From Macrolepiota albuminosa (lineage: Eukaryota; Basidiomycota; Agaricomycetes; Agaricales; Agaricaceae): 64,000 nt of DNA. The stretch covers positions 496,001-560,000 of the forward strand of contig JAMWFC010000051.1 in assembly GCA_027475525.1 (NCBI GenBank), in the 5' to 3' direction. This document shows, one piece after another, positions 57,911 through 64,000 of the stretch. Below the pieces are notes generated by a model, which did not search any database, was not told the origin of the DNA, and saw nothing but the letters and a program-made list of their open reading frames with translations. The translations under genes were made by a program, and so were the position numbers. How positions within the stretch are numbered: position 1 is the stretch's first letter; every line of letters starts with the position of its first letter.

Positions 57911-59244
57911 ATGACGGCCGACATCGTTTCCTCAGGCCCTCATGCTGCTCCGAAAAAGGACTTAAATGCAGCATTGTCAGCCTTTGACACCATGCCCTTG
58001 TTCATGAAATCCCTGCCAACAGAGGACTCCGGGGACTCAACGTTAGCTGCTTTGCAAAGTCTGACACCATGCCCTTGTTCATGAAATCCCTGCCAACAGA
58101 GGACTCCGGGGACTCAACGTTAGCTGCTTTGCAAAGTCTATACATGACGGCACGCCGGATGGTGGGTAAGAATAACACCATCTATGATCTATCCTTTTAT
58201 AATTCACATACTTGTCAAAGACGTTGCATTGAACTTCAAGGAACAGGGTAACGAGTACTTTAAGGGAAAGCGGTATCGCGAAGCACTCGGTTTCTATACT
58301 CAGGGCGTCGATGCTAAACCTACAGATACAACCTTGTGCGAAGCGCTGTTATGCAATCGTGCTGCATGCAACCTTGAACTTCGTGCGTCCTGTTCTAGAT
58401 TTCCATAAACCTCTTTGTTTTAACTCTTTTCAAATTAGAAAATTATGGCTCCGTATTGCGTGATTGCTCCGTGGCGCTGAATCTAAACGCAAAATCATCC
58501 AAGGCATACTATCGGTCTGCGTCTGCCTTGATGGCGCTAGATCGCGTCGAAGAAGCACTTGATTGTTGCGATAGATGTCTGTCATTTGACCCTGAAAACA
58601 AGGGGATAATCCAGCTTCGCGAGCGCGTTACAAAAGCAAAGACTGAGAAAGACAAAAGGGAAAACGGAAGAGCGGAAAGGATAGGCAAAGAGCAAGACGC
58701 CAAACGACAATTAGAAATCGCTTTCCGGGTACGGAAAATACACCATCTTCTCATTTCTTTTTTCTAAACAATCACACAGGAACGGAACCTCTTTATCTTG
58801 CCGAAAACGGGCGGATCTTCAAATCCGTACGAACCCCACTTCGATCCGGACGACCGGACGAACGGTACCCTGATTTTCCCAATATTCTTCCTCTACCCAC
58901 AGTACGCAACATCGGATGTTATTTCCCACTTTGTCGAAGACGTGCCGTTTGCTGAACATCTCAAACAAATGTTCCCACCTCAAGTTCCCGCGCCCGACTG
59001 GGATAAGCGGGACGAATATGTTGCGAGTCGACTGGTGGTTTACGCGATGACGCACCGGAAACGGTTACTCAAGGTTGGGGCAAAGATGACGCTGCGCGAC
59101 GTGTTTAGTGCATCGCGAGCCAGGGAAGGCGAAAAGAGGGATGGGTTGGAGTTGAAAGACGGGTGTTTGACCTTTGTTGTTCTTCCCAAGGGAGACGTGG
59201 AAATGAAGTGGGTAGAAGATTACAAGAAGACCAGGGACGCGTAG
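57911..59244 (+). CDS. CNS1: Hsp90 cochaperone CNS1 (TTC4 family)
   Basis: Cns1 is an essential TPR cochaperone that binds the C termini of Hsp90 and Hsp70. The start is MTADIVSSGPHAAPKKDLNA, then MPLFMKSLPTEDSGDSTLAA. The TPR domain begins DVALNFKEQGNEYFKGKRYR and includes LCNRAACNLELRNYGSVLRD, then CSVALNLNAKSSKAYYRSAS and EEALDCCDRCLSFDPENKGI. The C-terminal wheel domain has TLIFPIFFLYPQYATSDVIS, VEDVPFAEHLKQMFPP and GCLTFVVLPKGDVEMKWVED. A 77-bp duplication lies near the start. Removing one copy and adding one base joins LQS to IHDGTPDDVALNFKEQG, as expected for the family. Confidence 0.93.
57985..58138. repeat. 77-bp exact tandem duplication in CNS1
   Basis: Two copies, period 77. The frame needs one copy dropped and one base restored right after 58138. 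Confidence 0.9.
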
Positions 59245-60134
59245 CAGCGGGCCGCCATTGTTCAGAAGCCCAAAATTGTCACTGAAAAACAGGCTTGAAA
59301 GAAAAGCTCAGTCAAGTGACATCATCTGGGAGGTGCCTAGGACCTCCACAGTATCTATCAGTTTATCAGTGTCAGAACCTTATTCTTCAGGGTGAATTCC
59401 CAATCGTTCCCTCAAGAGAGTCAGCAGGTGTTCATTGACAGCCCGTTCGGGGCGCCACTGTCTGTGAAGCACAGATTGATTACGAAACATTCTCAGGTAA
59501 GTAGGCACAGTGTTGAAGAATTCCAGATGAATGTCACAACACCGAGATTGAATTGTCAAAAATCGACATCCGGCGAAATTATGAATCATTGGGTGGGTCC
59601 CAGAGTCCCATATAGGATTAATGTAAATCGGCGGACAATATGAGAAGGCCTATTTGGAAGGCAGAAACACCGCTGAGACATGATAAGGGGTATTGAGATA
59701 AGAGGAATACCAAGCCTTTCGTGGTAAGCATGGAACTCGATTTGAGGCCATCTTGTGCGACAAACAGGTCATGGGAGACATTTCAACTTGTTAGCGCTCA
59801 TAAGATTGGTACGAGATCTGACTGCTCTTTCTGAGGCTCAGATCGGTACTTTGCTCGAGAAAATAGGGGCTTCCAAAAAAGGAAACCGGAATTGAAACAG
59901 AGTTTGGCGTTGTTGTGGCTGCAAAACGCTCCCTGGTCAGCAAGCAAGTATCCATCCCGCCGTCGTCAAAAGGTCTGGTGAGTACATGTGCCATTTTTCA
60001 GTATCCAGGATGATTCCCAGAGGTCGTATCGATGGTTGGACGGAAGGCTGGAGCAAATGGATGGCGGGAAGGGGTGGATGCATAAGTTTGACTTGAGATG
60101 TTGACAAACGACACTTTCTAGGGCCCACATCAAG
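59245..60134. other. Intergenic region between CNS1 and RPS7
   Basis: About 890 bp. It contains the RPS7 promoter and, on the minus strand at 59380-59589, a 69-codon frame with protein-like composition that could be the last exon of a degraded gene. No family was recognised. Confidence 0.35.
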
Positions 60135-60839
60135 ATGTCCGTTAACCACAAAATTCTTCGCTCCGCCAACGCGCCCACCTCTTCCCCCGATGAGACAGAG
60201 ACCAATGTCGCGCAGGCGTTAATCGACCTCGAAAACAACGTTCCTGAACTCAAAAACGAGCTTCGTCCTCTGCAAATCTCTGCAGCCCGTGAGGTTGATG
60301 TTCGCGGCGGCAAAAAGGCTATTGTTGTCTTTGTTCCTGTTCCCCAATTGAAGGCGTTCCGTAAGGTGCAGCAACGGTGCGTCTGAGGGCCTTGATTTTC
60401 TTCGAGTGTGCCAGGAACCCATATTTGTCTAGCCTTACCCGGGAGCTGGAGAAGAAGTTCTCTGACCGCCACGTCGTTTTTGTTGCTCAGCGACGGATGC
60501 TCCGTAAACCCACACGCTCCTCGCGCGTCGGCCAGAAGAGGCCTCGCAGCAGGACTTTGACAAGCGTCCATGAGAAGATCCTGGAGGATCTTGTGTTCCC
60601 TACCGAGATTGTTGGCAAGCGAACCCGTGTCGCTGTTGACGGATCAAAGCTCCTCAAAGTGTAAGTTGTTGAGTGCTGTCGCAGGTGACATGACTTATTG
60701 TTGGACAGGTTCCTTGACTCGAAGGACGCGACATCACTCGAGTACAAGCTGGATTCGTTCTCGTCTGTGTACCGCCGCCTGACAGGGAAGGAAGTTGTGT
60801 TTGAGTTCCCTGTGGTTGCAGCATCGCACAGCGACTAAA
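60135..60839 (+). CDS. RPS7: 40S ribosomal protein S7 (eS7)
   Basis: A small-subunit ribosomal protein also important for 18S processing. The start is [20 protein letters not shown]. Core motifs are [40 protein letters not shown] and [20 protein letters not shown], the last split by an intron. They are followed by [40 protein letters not shown] and [20 protein letters not shown]. The end is [20 protein letters not shown], then SD. Two introns are seen (GTGCGT donor near 60377 and GTAAGT near 60662). Length about 200 residues, as expected. Confidence 0.97.
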
Positions 60840-61094
60840 TAGAGTAGATATGTACTCGTTATGAGAAGCGATTTATGCTTGAACAGCTAGTGCTGGGTGA
60901 ATCTGGAGATTGATGTTGTGCACGTGGCCAGAGTCTCCGCGCCAGGGGTTGATTATAATAATTGGCGCAGTCCAACTTGTTCTCCTCGTCTCCCTTCCTC
61001 TCCTCCCCCGCCCTCGTGGCCCTCGGGCCAATTCCTTTTGCCCGCCATACCCTTCCCCGTCGCCGACCACGACGACGCCCTGCTCGCCCCACAC

Positions 61095-62562
61095 ATGCGC
61101 GAGTACTCCCCCATCGACCCCTACCTCAGGTCCAGATACGAGGATGGTGTCGACAGCAAGATTGTCATCATGGGCAACTCAGGTCTGTTCGTCGTTTTCT
61201 CTACCCTGTCCACTCAACATTCGCAGGCGTCGGCAAGACCAGTCTCCTCCAGCGGTACACTCAAAACAAGTTCGATCCCAAGAACACAACCTCGACGAGC
61301 GGGGCCTTTTTTGTAACGAAGAAAGTTTATGTCAATGGTCTCAAGGTTCGCCTCCAGCTCTGGGATACTGCTGGCCAGGAGCGTTTCAGGAGCATGGTGC
61401 GTTTTATGTCAATGGTCTCAAGGTTCGCCTCCAGCTCTGGGATACTGCTGGCCAGGAGCGTTTCAGGAGCATGGTGCGTTCTCCTGTCCAATTCCTCCAA
61501 TTTCAATCCTAATCCAGCGTCTTTCGCCAGGCACCTATGTATTATCGAGGTGTGTCAAAGCCCGTCTTGTCATGTGCAAATTCTCAAAGCTAAAGCTTGT
61601 CATAGGCGCAAATGCGGCTCTACTCTTGTACGACATTACCAACGCATCAACATTTAATGACATTCGTGGCTGGCTTGAGGGTATGCTGGCATGCCCCAAA
61701 TGTACATTCTCTGACCCATCACTAGAACTCAAGAAGAACTGCCCACCAGAACTCATAATATATATTGTCGGCTCCAAGGCGGATCTCTATCGCAATCGTG
61801 CCGTAACCCCCGATCTCGCTCGTCTCTCACTCCACAATTGGTTCCCCCCACCCAAGCCGCCGGCGCCGGCACCACCTCCGCCTCCTTCCACGCTATCCTA
61901 CATCCGCCCGCGTTTCACCTCTTTTCCCGGCTTGCGCTCACCACCCGTAGCACCCACTCCAATCCCTACAGAAACCCCCGCCTATCTTGATCTGCCTTCA
62001 AACCGCTCTTATGGGAGCCAAAGGCACAAGACAGTCGCTCAGACACGCCCGAGGACAGGCGGGGGCGGTAGTGGTAGCAGTGGTGTCACTCGCACCAATT
62101 CTTTGGCCACTTCACGCACGTGTACATCACAGAGTTCCCGTTTTTCTTTGTTTGGACCGTCAAGTGGGGGTAGTTGGCCCGATAGTGGTGAGACAAGCAG
62201 CAACAGCATCAATGAAGACGATGAGGATGCACTCGTTTTTGAGTCAGAGGAGCAAGAGTGGGGTCTTAGTAAGGGCATGGAATTGTTTGAAGTGTCAGCC
62301 AAAGATGATACAGGTGCGTTTTCGGTGTTCTTTTCCATTTCTCTTCACTCATAGCACTCTTTCAGGCATCAAAGATCTCTTTGAACACCTGATCTCGGCC
62401 ATAATTCTGAAGAAAGATCTCATTGAAAAGGAGAACGAGATGAGAAAGCGAGATAGTGTCCTTTTATCAAACGCTAACTCACCTGTGTGGGCAGCCCAGG
62501 CCGATGAAGAGGAAGCCCGAGTGAAGGCATCGAGAACATCGGGTAGCTGGAGCTGCTGCTAG
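61095..62562 (+). CDS. Rab-family small GTPase with a large insertion in the G domain
   Basis: About 393 residues, roughly twice the normal Rab length. It starts [20 protein letters not shown]. The P-loop is [12 protein letters not shown] (split by an intron, residues 27-37). Switch II is [13 protein letters not shown], and [15 protein letters not shown] is a Rab signature. G4 is VGSKADL, with Ser in place of the usual Asn of NKxD. From about residue 170 to 312 there is a Pro-, then Ser/Gly-rich, then acidic insertion, before [20 protein letters not shown] (G5). The C terminus CC is a Rab geranylgeranylation signal. A 77-bp duplication at 61326-61479 repeats the switch II exon; one copy is enough. 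The subfamily is uncertain. Confidence 0.85.
61326..61479. repeat. 77-bp exact tandem duplication of the Rab switch II exon
   Basis: Two copies, period 77. Each contains the G3 motif codons and the GTGCGTT splice donor. A single copy gives the intact frame. Confidence 0.9.
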
Positions 62563-64000
62563 GATTGGGCCGCTGGTTGTCCCTTGTGCATCACTCTTGC
62601 GGCAGAACCTTCCCCATGATACCAGTTTTTTCGGTTCGCCTGCTACATATCACATCTTGTTACTCTGTCCCGAACGTTTCTCGATAACGTCTTTCGCCTT
62701 GAGTATTCTCTCTCACACACTCCGTCATTCCCGGTCTCCTTATCACATCATTATATTCTTCTCCATTCAAACCCCCACCCCGCCTTTCGCACCCTGATGT
62801 TTAATCTATACATGTCCTCCATGTTACGACCCGACTCTGCACCGGTTTTTTTACCTCACATGCAATCCCACATTCCCCCACCCATCCAACGAACCAAACC
62901 TCCCTTTTCTATACCACCCACGTTTGTTGATTCGTATCTATCGTATATCTACTACACGCTCTATAAGTACATAAGTACATGTCATGTATATCCATCCATG
63001 CTCATGGGAACTTTCTAACCCCACCAAATCTCGTCCTTACTGTCAACGCTTGCTTAATCGGGGCCGGCAAGAAGGAGGGATACCATGCCGAATCAACGGC
63101 TCCAGTAAATTATACCTACGTTTGTATAGAGATATTTATAAGGCAATTACAGAGATTTTAGTATGCAACGTTGCACGATACCCTGTCCATGACTAGTCGT
63201 CGGCACCTTGGCTTCAAGTAAAATTGAAATGCACTTGAATGCTGTAATTCTTTCTCACGACGATATCATATAGCACCCATGCATATCACGAGAATATGTC
63301 TAAATTTAAAGCTGCCGTTTGCCTGCAGCTGTCAATCTTTGACTTCCTCAATTTGTTTTTGACTAAAGGTGTGTCGAGGGTTCTTTTCTCCTTCGAATAG
63401 TCTAGATTCGATCTATGATTCTCGAGATCTGCCGTTCTCTCCGTGAAATGTGGTATTGTTACAAACCTTCCATCTGTCAGTTTTTCGTTTCTGCTGCCCG
63501 TTTTTTTCACTTTCAAGTATACTGCTTATCGGGACGAGACACAGGCGAGCCCTCCTTGCCGACGCCCGGTAAAACCGATTCCTTACTGGGTTTCGCTAAC
63601 ACAAGCTTCAAGATGCGGCATACGGCTTCCCTTTTTACCCTTCTCTTATCGTCGCAGTGTGCTGGCTCTGAGATTACCTGACGATATCTATATCCTCTCT
63701 AGATGCATATGCTTTTCTAAGCTTGTGCATTGTAGAAGCACGGCAAGCTCGTCTTGGACATCTCGACACAAATTTGGGTTTGTGATCCTTTATCGGCAAA
63801 TGACAGTGAGTTTTTACAACAGAGGGCTTATGAAAAGCTCGATTCATACACGAGTTGATGTATACAATCTAAGCCTGTCCAGTCGAAGTCCAACGACTGA
63901 AGGCATTTGCGGATTGACACTGTACCGATAGCTTCATTCGGTCTAGTATTACAAGCTCTCTATGTAAGCGCTAAGCTCGTTCAGCAATCTTCGACATTGT
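62563..64000. other. Right-hand end without a recognised gene
   Basis: About 1.4 kb downstream of the Rab gene. CT-rich 3' sequence is followed by AT-rich DNA. Plus-strand frames at 63415-63931 reach 162 codons but lack recognisable motifs or clear splice structure. They could be an exon of a gene continuing beyond the window. Confidence 0.35.

Noticed and set aside
18007..61479. The 77-bp duplications as a new mobile element, minisatellite family or recoding device
   Set aside because: The duplicated sequences are unrelated to each other and share only the period. Removing a copy repairs conserved genes, so an assembly cause is far more likely.
63415..63931. Plus-strand frames of 88 and 162 codons at the right end as a gene start
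   Set aside because: A short signal-peptide-like piece (MRHTASLFTLLLSSQCAG) is present, but no continuation, domain or convincing splice chain was found. Left as unassigned.

Overview
The window reads as nuclear DNA of a filamentous basidiomycete, most likely an Agaricomycete. Genes are dense and on both strands. Nearly all are split by many short GT-AG introns of about 45-60 bases. The products are fungal and eukaryotic: calcineurin B, COMPASS, CCR4-NOT, cytosolic and mitochondrial ribosomal proteins, complex I, Bem1. No rRNA, tRNA, CRISPR array or viral gene was seen.

Layout. 0-8 kb: MSS1 (partial) and CNB1 head to head, a small unknown protein, TTI2, the COMPASS WD-repeat protein SWD1, and a MARVEL-type membrane protein. 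8-18.5 kb: mitochondrial Met-tRNA synthetase MSM1 and SCO1 sharing about 31 bp between start codons, the acyltransferase ALE1, a secreted alpha/beta hydrolase, and the circularly permuted GTPase NUG1. 18.5-28.5 kb: a 1.8-kb gene desert, NOP9, an unknown protein, then RPL18 and a TRA2-like SR protein head to head. 29-39.5 kb: a CCCH/RBR E3 ligase ending in a CaaX box, a coiled-coil plus glycine-rich protein, and an XPF/SHOC1-like protein. 39.7-46.2 kb: an EF-hand MscS channel and an orphan seven-helix receptor-like protein. 46.7-50.7 kb: mitochondrial L12 and NOT3/5. 50.7-52.6 kb: AT-rich non-coding DNA. 52.7-62.6 kb: BEM1, NDUFA12, L2HGDH, CNS1, RPS7 and a Rab GTPase with a large insertion. 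62.6-64 kb: no gene recognised.

There is no metabolic cluster or defence island. The genes are mostly housekeeping, with a recurrent mitochondrial theme (MSS1, MSM1, SCO1, L12, NDUFA12, L2HGDH) and a ribosome-biogenesis theme (NUG1, NOP9, RPL18, RPS7).

The strongest non-gene signal is technical. Eighteen exact tandem duplications, all with a period of 77 bases, lie in unrelated sequences between about 18.0 and 61.5 kb. They look like unmerged overlaps from a k=77 assembly, not biology. Several break reading frames, and in at least five a single base also seems to be missing right after the second copy. Gene models there should be read with one copy removed.

Coordinates of spliced genes run from the start codon to the stop codon. 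Internal intron positions were read by eye from splice signals and frame.
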